Below are positions 11,267 to 23,345 of a DNA stretch of 64,000 bases, in pieces. Position 1 is the first letter of the stretch, and every line of letters starts with the position of its first letter. The notes beneath the pieces are model-generated. The model did not search any database. It was not told where the DNA came from and worked only from the letters and a program-made list of their open reading frames with translations. The DNA lies in contig CM067521.1 of the NCBI GenBank assembly GCA_034509495.1, forward strand, positions 4,076,129 through 4,140,128, in the 5' to 3' direction. The position numbers and the translations under genes are program-made. The DNA is from Acestrorhynchus altus (taxonomy: Eukaryota > Chordata > Actinopteri > Characiformes > Acestrorhynchidae).

Positions 11267-11384
11267 ATGGGCTGCACGGTCAGTCAGGAGGACAAAGCGG
11301 CGGCCGAGAGGTCCAGACACATCGACAAAAGCCTCCGAGAGGACGGAGAGAAAGCGGCCAAAGAGGTGAAACTCCTGCTGCTGG
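11267..11384 (+). CDS. gnai2: G-protein alpha-i2 subunit, exon 1
   Basis: Exon 1 encodes residues 1-39 plus one base of codon 40 of an inhibitory heterotrimeric G-protein alpha subunit, a membrane-bound GTPase that couples receptors to lower adenylyl cyclase activity. It starts MGCTVSQEDKAAAERS and reads on to KEVKLLLL. Gly2 and Cys3 are the myristoylation and palmitoylation sites used by the Gi class, and the KLLLLG segment leads into the P-loop. Val5 and the AAAERS run favour the alpha-i2 type over i1 and i3 (usually TLS and AAVERS). The 118-base coding length and phase match the known exon 1 of GNAI genes, and a consensus GTGAGT donor follows at 11385. The ATG has a G at +4 but a C at -3. 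Conserved gnai2a/gnai2b duplicates exist in teleosts and I cannot tell which this is. Confidence 0.93.
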
Positions 11385-11446
11385 GTGAGTCCGCAACCCG
11401 GGGCCCGCACTGTGCGGGCTCTGCCTCCGCACCGCCCACTTACAGC

Positions 11447-11565
11447 CCAGTTTAAACCAAAGCAGCATCAGCTCCCAGTGCGTGTTTACTGCCCTGCCCA
11501 CGTGTTCAGCAGCCACCTGCACGCAGACTCCGACTGATCAGCCAGGGGGCGGGGCTGATGACGTC
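11447..11565 (+). repeat. promoter-flank repeat family, copy D
   Basis: Just inside intron 1, this segment repeats CAGTTTAAA, a CCAGTGCGTGTTTACTGC core, GACTGATCAG and a GGGGGCGGGGC GC box, followed by a CRE-like TGACGTCA at 11558-11565. It is diverged from copies A and B but collinear with copy C. Confidence 0.75.
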
Positions 11566-11867
11566 AGGGGTGGCAGGTGGCACTTATTTCAAGTGAAGTG
11601 AGAAGTTGCGAAGGGTGACGACTGCGCCATACCTGCTGCACGTAAATCACAAAAGGTTCACGCTGCAGTCGCGCATGCCGTTTTGTCAGGAAGTCGTTTT
11701 CTCCAGTGTGTCTTTGAGATGCAGGTTTTAACAGAATTTGGATATACAGTCTGAATTTGACTGAAAAGGCAATGTTTAGATTGACAGGAATATTTATTTA
11801 CATAAATGTTTATGTTCCGGTGTTATCAGAACTTTTACTCTGAAATTTGGACGCTGATCAGTTGCAG

Positions 11868-11960
11868 TCGGACCCAAACTGCATGCAGTCGTGTACATGT
11901 GGACAGAGCAGTAAACTGGTAGGAGAAGGTTGCTATGGCTTTTAAACTGGGATTCATTCA
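11868..11960 (-). repeat. promoter-flank repeat family, copy E (inverted)
   Basis: Read on the minus strand this gives CCCAGTTTAAA, then AGTTTACTGCTCTGTCCAC and a CATGCAGT word, matching the left half of the family. The GC-box half is missing. Confidence 0.65.
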
Positions 11961-12179
11961 GTGTGTCATGTCTGTAGGTTACTCTGATCCTGAGTTATGA
12001 AGCCTAGATAACTGGCATGGAAGCCTAGGTAACTGCCTTCAAAGTTTGGGGATCTGGTTCTAAAAGCTCGAGAAGCTCGACTGCTAATCCTGGATTATAT
12101 GGATGATCGCTGTTGTCTGCGTGGTATATCATGATGGCCTTTCCCTTCATCTGTGTGTGTGTGATAGATTATGAACTCA

Positions 12180-12470
12180 TTCCAAAAGTACTGGATGTAG
12201 CTCCATCTTTCCACAGATCCACTGCTCCACAGCTCTGGGGGGCTTTATACCCCTGTACCCCACACCTGGCATTAGATGTGGTGCCAGTCGGTTCATGTTT
12301 ATCTGCTCCAGAGAATCGTGCTCTATCGGCTGTAGTTCTCTACAGGGGTTAGACGAGCTGTGTGTGTGCATTCGCACATCTCTCTGTCGGCAGTGGGTGT
12401 GGTGTATATATAGTAGCTGAAAGTGTTCAGTAGAAGGTGTCCATAAATATTTGGACATGTAGTGTAAGTC
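12180..12470 (+). mobile_element. dispersed DNA-transposon-like repeat (family T), long copy
   Basis: A well-preserved copy of a short repeat seen in a dozen pieces in this window. Landmarks are CTGGGGGGCTTTATACCC, a CCACACCTGGCATTAG stretch, CTCTACAGGGG and an end reading GTGTCCATAAATATTTGGAC. No protein is encoded. I recognise the landmarks as a non-autonomous repeat widespread in fish, but cannot name the superfamily with confidence. Confidence 0.7.
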
Positions 12471-13882
12471 TCAGATGAGACTTAATTGAGACATTGGTTT
12501 GTGCGCACAGCGATGACGCTGCTGAAAACGTCGCCTTCCACTCTGCTCTGGTTTGGCTCACTTGGCCCAGTTGGGCTCTGATCTCAGCATTGTACTTGTT
12601 CGCTCGCACTCCCTCACATTCTCACTGTCACTCGTCACACGTTACCGCAGCGATGGTTTGGCTTGATTGTTAAAAAGCAGCAGAAGCTGCCGGAGGAGCT
12701 TCCAGTTTGGACAAATGGTGGAAAAATGGACGAAAAGTGCCAGATTGTTGTAAACAGACTAAAGGGCTGAAGTTGCCATCTTTCGTTCTTTACGGGGTTC
12801 TCTTATGACAGTATGAGCCAGTCTCTCGCACGTTGTCTCCAAAAATGGAGTGAATGGCATGGCAGAAACTGGGATTTTTCCATTGACTCAGTCAGTAACA
12901 ACACGTCTGCCCTCGTGTCATCTGCGGGGAATATTTTGACAGGGTTTTGCCAGAACCCGTCCCCTCTGAGCTGCGGTACGGTCACGCTGCAGGTGAACTT
13001 TGCTCCCCTCTGCCTCCCTGTTTTGACAGAAACTGAGGGAAGGAGTGTTTGCAGCAGGCCCGTGGCCCAGTCCGCAGGCTTGGCTGCAAGCCTGAGCCTG
13101 AAGAAAATGTGGAAACTGAAATCCGGCAGGAGCCGCGTGTCGTAACGCTTCACCTCCTCCTCTGAACTTGTGCGTGCTGTGATTGAGCGCTGGCAGGCAG
13201 CGCGGTTTGCTGAGTGTGAGTTTCTTTGCCGTTTTTATTTCATCTTCAGTGGATTAAGCCATCACTGTAATTGAACTCTGCAGTAAAGTATTACAGCGAC
13301 AGGCCCGGCAGTACTGCAGAGCTGCTTCAGGTTTGGTTTTACTCTGGAACTTTTGGCCCGTTTCAGCACTGAATCCCATAATTGAGTTTTCCCGAAACCC
13401 GGAGTTCAGCAGCGCGGTTTACACACTGCCTCTGAAAGCTTAGCCCGAAACGTAGAAGCTTAGAATCTGGGTAGAGACGTTTGTGGTGCACATTTTGAGT
13501 CCTAGATGCATATTTAATGAATCCCCCCCCACAGTTTGTAATATTCAGTCTTTATGTTCTAAGTGTTCTTTAGTAAAGACACCGGTTCTACATCGGTGAC
13601 CATCACCAGTCAAGGACCGCTATGATCTAATACAGGAACCTTTTTAGTCGTGAAATCACTACTTTGCATAAGGACGTGCGACATTGCAGTTCTGTTCTGA
13701 AATAGAGTTTGTTTGTGTAGAATTAACACGTTAAATATTCCGATTAGATATGAGACACAGACGTGTCTCCTCAACTCGTTTCTCTGAACATTAAACAGAA
13801 GCTGTTAATCATCTGGCATAACTGTGTTTGTTCCCCAAACAGGAGCAGCTCAGATTTCAGGTGCGTAAGCTCAAAGCCTGAG

Positions 13883-13909
13883 GTGTGTGTGTGTGTGTGT
13901 GTGTGTGTG
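13883..13909 (+). repeat. (GT)n microsatellite
   Basis: About 13 GT units in intron 1. Confidence 0.95.
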
Positions 13910-14789
13910 AGATCTACTCAGGCAAAGAAATTCTCCCGAGGACTTTCCCCACCCCTGCGAGTCCCAGTTTCTGGGGCTAATTGCTGCCGTTCGATATGTG
14001 TGGCGATCTTAATGAATGTCTTGTGTAATAGCAGGGCAGATAAGCGTTCATCAGTCGTGGGGTTTGAGTCACTGTCTCAGGAGGATGTAGTGTGACGCAC
14101 GACCAGACGAGTTGGATCACTTGTGGCTTTGCTGACCTGCTTTGCTGACCTGTGGACCTCGCTGTCAGATAATCAAGACAGAAATGCCCTTATTTTACAC
14201 CTGTAGGCCTTTAATAAACCGTTAATCTAATAAACCACACTAACCGAGGTGATCGCTGAGCTTCACTGAGATGTTCGGATTCCAAACCTGTTAAAAACGT
14301 AACCCGGCCTGTGTTTGTGTACGAAATGCCCCTGAATATGAATTATTGTGGGTGAAACCTGACACAGACCTCGGTGCATTGTCTCAACTGACAATTGCAT
14401 ATTCTGTCAGGAACACCTACACCGCTGTGCCTCCACATTTGAGTCACGAGAGTTGCTGCTGACGTCCCGCAACGAGTGTTTCAAAAGCACTTAAGTGTTA
14501 AATTCGGTGTCAGAGATTCACACATCATAACCTGACGGTGGGGAGTTTTAATCATACAACATTATTAGCCAGACTGAGCTCGATTTCCTGCGTTTGCTTT
14601 GCCTCGTTTTGATTCAGATTTTATTCTGGAGTTTATGCCCCAAAAATCCTGAAAAATGAATCTGAATAAATGAATATGTGAATTTTAATGAGCAAATCGA
14701 ATGTCCTGTAAATGAGCACGAAGTCTGATGTGCTTTGGTGCACAGTAGCAGGTAGCCTTCCCCGTGAGTTCACCCCACAATCCTTAGGT

Positions 14790-15033
14790 GAGACTCCAAA
14801 CTCTACACGTCACTCTTGGTGAGTGTACTCCAAACTCTACACGTCACTCTTGGTGAGTGTACTCCAAACTCTACACGTCACTCTTGGTGAGTGTACTCCA
14901 AACTCTACATGTCACTCTCGGTTAGTGTACTCCAAACTCTACACGTCACTCTTGGTTAGTGTACTCCAAACTCTACACGTCACTCTTGGTTGGTGTACTC
15001 CAAACTCTACACGTCACTCTTGGTTAGTGTACT

Positions 15034-15035
<2 letters not shown>
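14790..15035 (+). repeat. 34-bp minisatellite, about seven copies
   Basis: The unit contains TACTCCAAACTCTACACG and TCACTCTTGGT, with small differences between copies (GAGTG or TAGTG junctions). The 34-base length cycles the frame, so the apparent peptide is not a protein. The array ends directly in the CA microsatellite at 15036. Confidence 0.95.

Positions 15036-15071
<36 letters not shown>
15036..15071 (+). repeat. (CA)n microsatellite
   Basis: About 18 CA units fused to the end of the 34-bp minisatellite. Confidence 0.95.
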
Positions 15072-15073
<2 letters not shown>

Positions 15074-18069
15074 CCGTGCACCTAATCCCATTATGTAAAC
15101 TGGTGTGTCTGATCAATAAGGGAGAGTTTAGTGTGGAAACTAGAAACAGTAAAGAGGAAGAGGTTCTCATTCTGAAGAAACTAGTGGAGATCTTGTGAAT
15201 CTTGTAATCTGATGAATAGAGGTTCCTGATTTCTCCTGGATACCCCCAGCCAGCGCCTAGATGTGTTCAATTCCATCAGCGGCACACCTGATTTAACTTC
15301 ACCAAGCACTGATTTACCAAACTGGGTGTTTAATGAGAACTATAAATAATACTACACTCCCACGAGGAGAACATTGGAGATGTTTAATGAACACAATGAT
15401 GGAAAACCATGACTGTGTAGGAATGTTATTAGTGTTTATTCTAATATTAATGTTTATTAATATTAATAACTCACTGCCCAGAGAAGGAGTTTGATTTTTC
15501 ACTTACACAGGGGGACTAAAACATTTACACAGTACTGCGTGTGTGCGTGCGTGTGTGTGTGTCCTACTCAGTCAGTAGGAAATGTAGTTTGAAATAATGT
15601 TGTTTCTAGAATTGCAGTGTTTCTACATCGTGATTTGACACTGTTGCAGACGACTCGATCGCGGTGTTTTTTGGAACGCAATTCTGTACGGATGAGAACC
15701 TGTAACAGAGACAATATTATAGTATTCTGTTCTGAAAACCCCAGTGTTTACGTTATGTAGCTCTGCTCTCTGGGTGATGAACAGGCTGGAGTGATGTTTC
15801 CTTTAATAACTTCATGATAAACATCAGAGAAACAAGGTTAAACATTCAGAGAACGTGTAGCGTTGACACGCGATTGCATCTTATCGTTAGATTGAGCACA
15901 TGCACATCTAGCTGATGGGTTGGCGTTCCTGATCTTCCTCTCATCTGTAGTTTGATTTTACTGCAGCACTGTTTCGCAGGACTGTCCTGATCTTTAATTA
16001 TTGGTTTACGCAGATTGTCTGCTTCTGATGGTGTGTTTGTACGATCACACAGGGCTGCAGTGTGTGTTCAGCATTGGCATCGCAGTGTGTACCTTAAACA
16101 CACAATCAGTTCTCAATATAGAAACTTCACTGGTGACTTCTGATGAAGTCTTAAATGTATGTGTTTGTTTAATGTCACACATCGAGCAGCCCTTCGAGGT
16201 TTCTGGAACATTGATTGTTTTGCGTACAGTGTTTGCTTACGGTATGTACGAGTGCATGTAGAAAATAAAATATCGTGGAAAACAATTCATTTTATTCATT
16301 AGATACAGGCATTAAGACATTGTCCTCTGACCTCCACGGGGTTAAAGAGTCTGGCCATTGGCCTGCCGTTGTCCTGTAGGTGTGCGTTTGTGTTAGCAGG
16401 TTTAGCACATGGAAAGGCTTCAAAGTGAAGGTCTGCTTATCTTCAGGGTACTACAGACGTGGCAGATGGAGATCACGTTGAGAAACACTGGACTATTCCT
16501 TTAAACTGGTCACACTTTGCCTGGACAGTGGAAACCTGGCACTGTTCTCCGACACGTGGGAACGCTCCCCCTGTTAAGACTGAGATTTGAGCTTGCCTGT
16601 GGATGGGACGTGTCTCTCTTCTCCTGTGTCCCACGGCGGGTGGACCCGGAGGGAGGCTCTGAGTGGAGCGGACGTGTGAGGAGCTTTAGTTGCTGTTTTT
16701 AGCTCGTAGCTTGTGCTGGAGAGGATGGATTTTTCATAACTGTGGAAATGTGAGTGTGGAGCACTGACGTGTATAATATGCAGATCAATCGACCGTGTCA
16801 GTGTCTTCCCACCCAAATGACAACGTCAGTGAGGTTTGAAAGCAATGCGGCTCGATTCTTAGGAACCTGATGTGTCATGTTTCGTCTGGACTTTTTAAAC
16901 TAGCTTGTTTCTGTTGATGGGAAGGTTTATTTTGGGTCCCTGACGTCTGCTTATGATGTTATGACTTGTTTTATGAGCATTTTCCAGACTCTCATTGTTC
17001 CTTAGAGCCACACAGGCTGCTCTGTAAGACGGATGTATGTTAATGATCTCTGTTCTGATTGGTTTTTAGTAAACGATCAGTTTCTAAAAGCTGAAGCAGT
17101 TCTGGATGAATAGTTATCTTGAAATCATGAAAATCGAGTCCCACAGGGTTCCGTTTTAGGGTCTATTAAACTGACGTCCTAAAGGATGTGTGTGTTATGA
17201 GTGAAAGAACATGTTCTAGTTCTGTATGGAACTGGTTTGTCTATAATGTGAACAGTTATATCTGAACTTCTCTTTCTCTTTTCTATCCTTCTTTCTGTTT
17301 GGATGTTCAGTAGTTCATTAACCAACTTATTACAGGAGTCCGTCTTAGATTTCCAAGCTCTGATCACGCTTTAATTTAGCGTGACAGTCTGAGCCCGTCT
17401 GAATTCCAGCACTGTCTGAGTTTATTATCCTCCTTCCTGCGTTTTTCTAGCCTCTCTTCTCAGACGGGGGTCGGCGGAAATTTCCCCTCAGGGTTTCTGC
17501 AGTTCACTGCACTTCGGGCAGGAGCAGCTTTCAGCAGACAAGCCTCAACATATCTAAGCCTTGTGTTGCTCTCAGAGGAGCTGCTTTACCTGTTCTGTTT
17601 TCAGAGCTGTGTGCTGCTTTGTTGACGTTTGCTGTCTTTATTGGCTTTTAAAGTGGCGGTTTAGCCACTGAGCCCTGCGTAACGTCCTCTGACCAATTTA
17701 CTGCTCTGTGTGAGCGTCCTGACTCCAGCAGGTGAGGTCCAGTGAGTGTTCTGACCAATTAAAATGCTGCTGTGAAAAAAAAAAAAGTACAAATGATTTG
17801 AGTGAAGAAACGGCTTCATTCATGTCACACTGATTTCCTGTGATTTTAAAGAACAGCGTCAGTGTTAATGCTGGAAAAAGGCAAACAGAACGTGTGTTTT
17901 CTGATGGTTTATGACATCATATTCAGTTAAACAGGACCGTTTATGCTGTAATCTGTATTAAAGCCAGGACTAACATAGTTTGTGTCACCGTAACAAAACT
18001 GATCACAATACAATACTGCTGTATTGCCCAATAAGCTAGATAATAAACAGAAAGTGTTAAAGCACAATG

Positions 18070-18072
<3 letters not shown>

Positions 18073-18106
<34 letters not shown>
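18073..18106 (+). repeat. (GT)n microsatellite
   Basis: About 16 GT units in intron 1. Confidence 0.95.
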
Positions 18107-18108
<2 letters not shown>

Positions 18109-18664
18109 GCTGTTGAATTCTGGGAGAGCTCGGTCCTGTTAGAAATCCTTCTACAGTGGTGTTATTTAACTGAAGGCTTTGCAGCGACGCTCTGATCTGC
18201 GTCTCATCAAATCCTGACAGATAATTACACAGATATCTCAGAAAATATTCCGGCGGTGTGGGAATAAGCTGCTTCGGAAGGTGTTTTTAGAGCTTACATT
18301 TGACAGGTACGACAGGATGTTGAGAGATGTGAGGAAATGAATTGTTTGTTTTTGCATCTCTCTCTCTTTGACGGGCTGATGAGGGATGTAGGGCGAGAAT
18401 AACCCTTCAAATGGAAGCAAACACCTCACTTCCATTTTCCCATGCTACTGTACGCACTGGGAATTCTGATGGAAAACCTGGGTATTCCCTGTGGGCCACT
18501 GGACAGAGCAGATTAGTGCTGGCTAACACTCCAACAGGGGGGTTCTGCAGAAACGGTCTCTAAAGGAACATATTCAGACTAGAGGTTGGAACATTGCTTT
18601 GAGGAATATTTGATTGTGTTCAGCCTTTAGTGGATTGGATCTTCTCAGCTCAACTGCCAATTCT

Positions 18665-18935
18665 ATCCTACTATTGGTGTTTGGTATGGTGACGTCCAGT
18701 GAACCTCCAGGAGTTTTCTATCGATCTTGAAGGTCCCCAGTCTCCTCAGGACGTAACGCTGTCTCTGCCCCTTTTTGTACGGTATCCGTGTTATCCAGCT
18801 GCACTCCGAGGTACTTATCGGTCCTAACCACCTCCATATCAACCCCCTCAATGGAGAACCGGCTGTCCTCTTTGAAAGTCGGCCACCATCTCTTTAGTCT
18901 TGGCTGTGTTCTGCAGCAGATGGTTCAGATGGCAG
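18665..18935 (-). mobile_element. L2-like LINE fragment, 3' reverse transcriptase part
   Basis: On the minus strand, phrases appear across frames in the order expected late in an L2-type reverse transcriptase: KTKEMV with a DF just after, then DMEVVRTDKYLGVQLDNT, then a YKKGQRQRYVLRRLGTF piece. Frame changes separate them, so the copy is dead. Continuing similarity up to about 19060 is unclear. Confidence 0.7.
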
Positions 18936-19710
18936 CATGCAGAAAAGTCATCCACCAGCCTCCTGTGCTCCTCCTCCTGTCCACTCCTGCCACACCCAAC
19001 AGAGACCATGTCACCCGAGAGTTTCTGTACCTGACACGTCTCAGAGTTGGGTTGAAAGCATGAACTCTAGTCACATTTATAAAAGGACCGCAGGCGATGA
19101 GCAGCAGGTGACGAGAGGTGAAAGGTCAAGTTACAGTTATATGTGATAAACAATGAGGAACTGTGATGAGTGGAATTTGCTTGACCCTTCAGGCAGCTTT
19201 CAAACCCGGTCAAAATGCACTTCAGCAGCAGCAGCAGCAGCACGGCTTTGAAAATCTGTTTTCTGTACCGTTCGTACGGTGTAGGGTGTTTGTATTGGAG
19301 ACGCTTCATGCGTATGAAGGTTTGAAGGCTTATGAGCATTTATGAAGGTGTGTGAAGTGAAGGAGGAAATGCTATAACGTTATTTATTACATCGTTTATT
19401 GAAAGCAACAGCACGGCTGTGGTGAAGCAAACACAAGCCGAAGGCGACTGTCGTATTTAATTACAGCCATGCTGTCATTTGCGAAAACGCACAACCTCAA
19501 GAGTTGTATTGCTTTATCTGTTTATTTGAGGAGAACCTGCACTAAAGCTTAGGTTTCCCACATTAGGGAAGTCCACCCTATATTCTGATCACGTCACCCG
19601 GCACGAAGTAGGAAAACGAGATCCCTGTCAGCTGAAGGCTTCATCACTTCAATTGCTTTCATCAGCTGGGATGTATTGTATCGGAAATATTATTATTTAG
19701 GGTATTTTTA

Positions 19711-19870
<160 letters not shown>

Positions 19871-20399
19871 TTTAATGGGGGGGGCCTTATATTATGGAAC
19901 ATTTATGGAAACATCTGGGAACCCACTTTAAATCCTCGTCCTACATAATAAATAGTAGTGGGCCATTTATAGTAATGGTTCCAGGTTCTCTGGCTGGTCC
20001 TTTATGATTATAGGGTGTGGCAGACTGTGTGTGTGTGTGTGTTTGAGAGAGGGAGAAGACTGTGTGTGGGCTCCAGCAGAGGCTGCATCTGTTCTAACGC
20101 TTTTTGCTTGCAGTTCTGTCTTCAGGAATTTCGTTGCCTCTGGCAACTTTTACTCCTTTTTCCCAAAACATCTTTTCACAGGGAAGCAGAACATCTGCCG
20201 GAGGAGCGAGTGTTTACCTGTGTAACTCTGTGGTTATTTTTCCCCTCTTTCTTCTGCTAAAAGTAGGATCTGGCTCTGCTTTTGGAGCACTATGTGCACA
20301 ATGTTCCCTCCCTCCATTGTTTTCTGTCCATTAGCGGTTCTGGGTAAAGGAACGCAGGAGCACAAAGTGAGTGAAACAGAAGAACACATGAGAAAGTAG

Positions 20400-21045
20400 A
20401 CACTGTCTGTTTACATGCTTCCTAATATTCCATTAATGGTTCAGTCAGAACAGAACAGGTCCGTGTTCACACTGCAGTCGGAACAGAGGGTCCGGGAGCT
20501 GAGGCTGTCTGGTTTCTCAAGGTCAGCACGCTCTTGCGCGTTTGAGTCTGCAAATTGTTTGGGAAGTTTTTTGGCAGATTTAATAAATGTTGGACTAATC
20601 GTAGTTAACAATGAGCTTTTCAGAAAAGCAAATGAAAGACTGAACTGCAGAGCAAATGAAGACCAGATGGACGTTTCTAAAAGTCAGCGTTTTACAAAGT
20701 GAAGAGCCAGAAAAGCGGCTCTGATCCGTCTACGTTTCACTTCTACGAAATTATGGATGAATTAATATCAAATCGACCCCTTTCTAACAGAAACGGGCTG
20801 GATGTCGGGTTTAGTTGACCTGCTGGAGAACTTTGGCGAGTTTAAAAGTCTTTTTGGAGAACTTCAGGTAGTTGATGAAGACCAGCTGGTTTTGGATTGT
20901 TTAAGTTGGTTAAGATACTTTAATGGTCAAGGTGGATGAAAATCTGGGCATGTTGGCCACTCAGCTTGGTCCCGCTTGTTCTTAGTGCTGCTACATGTTG
21001 GTCATTTTGGATGGAATGACTTGCAGTTTGCATGTAAACAGGTTT
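20400..21045. mobile_element. possible MITE with TTTACATGC ends
   Basis: CTGTTTACATGC at the left and GCATGTAAACAG at the right are inverted matches, and the left part resembles a dispersed element I associate with fish. The interior has no transposase frame. The pair could be chance, so this is tentative. Confidence 0.35.
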
Positions 21046-21190
21046 TCATCAGATCGTTGAGTAGAGTGTGTCTGTGGACCTCAGGTCTGACTGTGGAATC
21101 GAATGATGTTTATCTGATTCAGAAGTGCAAATAGTTTGCCATTTGTGCTGCAGATGGAATTATGCTCCGCATTCAACACATCAGCAGCCA

Positions 21191-21191
21191 G

Positions 21192-21229
<38 letters not shown>
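21191..21229 (+). repeat. (CA)n microsatellite
   Basis: About 19 CA units adjoining the 3' end of an inverted SINE. Confidence 0.95.
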
Positions 21230-21230
<1 letters not shown>

Positions 21231-21556
21231 GGTGGTGCCCGGGAGCAGTCTGTGGGTTAGGTGCCCTGCTCATGCACTTAGCCTGTCGATTTAGGCAGGA
21301 CTGCGTTGTTCTTTTATTGCCCCATTGCAGCTCCACAGCAGTCTATTTACAGATTAAGTCCCGCCCTCCATAAAAGGAGCCAATCAGCTTGTTGGTTGGA
21401 TAAAAAGTTTCCTTCATCAAAAGAATCGATTTTGGTTTATGGACAAATTGGCTGTTCTCGAAATCTGGGCAGCCCACCCCTGATTCAGCCTCGCTAACGG
21501 CGACCTTCCGGCCTCAAGGCTGCTTCTCTTATTTCTAAGCCACAGCTGCCCCATCT
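21230..21556 (-). mobile_element. tRNA-derived SINE (family 1), interrupted
   Basis: On the minus strand, the tRNA-like head (GCAGCTGTGGCTTAG and a GGAAGGTCGCC piece) lies at about 21488-21556 and the body (AGCAGGGCACCTAACCC) at about 21230-21300. The roughly 190 bases between them are not part of the SINE and look like an insertion. The head matches the SINE at 36887-37076. Confidence 0.6.
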
Positions 21557-21690
21557 GGAGAGTCCTATGCTATCGGTAGTGCAGATCTACAGGGACCAGA
21601 CAAGCTGTTTGTGGACACCCCAGCTAATGAATGCACTCATCCCACAAACGTGGACATGTGGTGCACTTCTGCCGACTCCATTTACAATCG
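21555..21690. mobile_element. family T repeat, rearranged fragment
   Basis: The first half (GAGAGTCCTATGCTAT, then ACAGGGACCAGACAAGCTG) reads in + orientation; the second half (GTTTGTGGACACCCC with AATGAATGCA) reads in the opposite sense. It is two pieces of the family joined head to head. Confidence 0.5.
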
Positions 21691-22149
21691 ATGTGTACTT
21701 GCTTTGAGCTTGAAGGAAAAATCAGCTGCCAGTGAAAAGTAAGACGTCATAAAATCTATTTCATTGGGAGATGATTTTAAAACATCCCATCATCACTGTT
21801 TGCTGGACGTTGATGGACATGTGGTGGAAAACATACACTCACCAAACCTCCGTTCAACAGGTTTTTCCAGGAGTAAGTAATGAGCTGGTACTTTGCGTCA
21901 TGGTCTTCCCCTAAAGGTCCGAATGACTGCCACTCGTTATTCACAGACACGTTGGGAGCAGCTTTCACTACATAAATCATACTTTGTCAAAGCTGAAGTT
22001 TGACATAAACCCTTTCATGGAGAAGGGTCACTGCAGGCACTGCGCTCAGAGTCGGGTGTCGCGGTTGTAATTACTGATCACCGCTTTCGTTTGTGTTGCT
22101 GGACAGACGGAGGGCTGTGTTGATGCTCCTCTGTTCAGCTCAATCTGCA

Positions 22150-22335
22150 TCGCCATCCCTACGCGACCGACTGACCAATAGAATACGACTCTGGAGCAGA
22201 TCAACTTGAAATTCTAGGCAGGGGAACAGTTTTCTCTGCAGTGATGGTGGGGTGGTGATCATCCCACATCTTGGTGGTGTTGAATGCAGCTGATCCACAG
22301 CAATGGTGCAGAATCTGTAGAAGTCTTTCATGACA
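22150..22335 (-). mobile_element. family T repeat fragment
   Basis: CCAATAGAATACGACTCTGGA and a later GGTGGTGATCATCC, TTGAATGCAGC order matches the minus orientation of the family. Confidence 0.55.
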
Positions 22336-22805
22336 AACGATAAACTCTCTTAAATTCCAGCACTTTAATCCACATTAATGATTTTAGACGTATTTGAACT
22401 TCTCTTTGATGCACTGGATTCGGGGTTGTGTGGAAACTGATGGGAGATTGAATTTATAATGCTGTTATCTTAGTTGTCATACAGTTTATCTCCATTACAT
22501 TATTCCAGACTGCCCTGCCTTTGCGATTGCAATACCACCTGGCTATAACACTGATTAAACGGATGTAAATCCATGAAATACATTCGCTGATTATTCCTCA
22601 CATCAAATGGAAGGTTTTGATTTCATTTCTATAAGTCTCTGTAATCCCTCGACCTCCGCCTGAAGTCATGCGAGAACTGCAGCCATAAAGACTAATGAGG
22701 TTCTGTTTTATGTAGATATAATATTTCTATGTGTACAAACTTGTTGGATTGATTTGAGAACGGGTAAGTATCAGTTCAGGATGTTGGTTGAAATGGTGAG
22801 GCGAT

Positions 22806-23170
22806 GCACTTTGAGGAGTTGAACTGCTCAGGAATTGAATTACTGACCAATGGTAACGCTGAGGAGTTGAACTGCCTGTGGAATTGAATTACTGACCAAT
22901 GGTAACACTTCTTTGAGGGAGTTGAACTGCCTGTGGAATTGAATTATCGACCAATGGTAACACTTCGAGGAGTTGAACTGCTCAGTGGAATTGAACAATT
23001 ACTGACCAATGGTAACACTTTGAGGAGTTGAACTACCTGTGGAATTGAATTACTGACCAATGGTAACACTTTGAGGAGTTGAACTGCCTGTGGAATTGAA
23101 TTACTGACCAATGGTAACACTTTGAGGAGTTGAACTGCCTGTGGAATTGAATTACTGACCAATGGTAACC
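22806..23170 (+). repeat. 51-bp minisatellite with a CCAAT box in every unit
   Basis: Seven copies, each containing CTTTGAGGAGTTGAACTG and TTACTGACCAATGGTAAC. Because 51 is a multiple of three, the minus strand has an open frame of a 17-residue repeat (LPLVSNSIPQAVQLLKV), but there is no sign that it is a gene. Copies differ by a few bases and one 5-base insertion near 22988. Confidence 0.95.
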
Positions 23171-23219
23171 TGCGTAGCACGTGTGATTTTACAGTAGCCC
23201 TGTCCCCAGATTCTCACCC

Positions 23220-23345
23220 CATTCCAGAAGTATCGGTTGGAGCGCCGTCCCTCCAGAGAACACAGATCTGCTGCTCCAGTGTGTGTGCGTGTGCACATCT
23301 GTATCAGCAATGTGTGCAGCGTAAGCTAGTTCAGTACATTTGATA
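23220..23345 (+). mobile_element. family T repeat, diverged fragment
   Basis: GTGCACATCTGTATCAGCAA, then CAGCGTAAGCTAGTTCAGTA parallels the matching part of the copies at 31970 and 35810. Confidence 0.4.

Noticed and set aside
10828..11277. 149-residue open frame on the minus strand across the CpG island
   Set aside because: GC-rich DNA lacks stop codons by chance. The frame overlaps the gnai2 leader antisense and has no recognisable domain.
18950..19260. Glutamine-type CAG run and open frames near 19160-19345
   Set aside because: The CAG run has only about six units and the frame has no splice signals or homology that I recognise.
22944..23180. Frame with a 17-residue repeat on the minus strand
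   Set aside because: It exists because the 51-base unit is a multiple of three. No splice context, start context or family match supports a protein.
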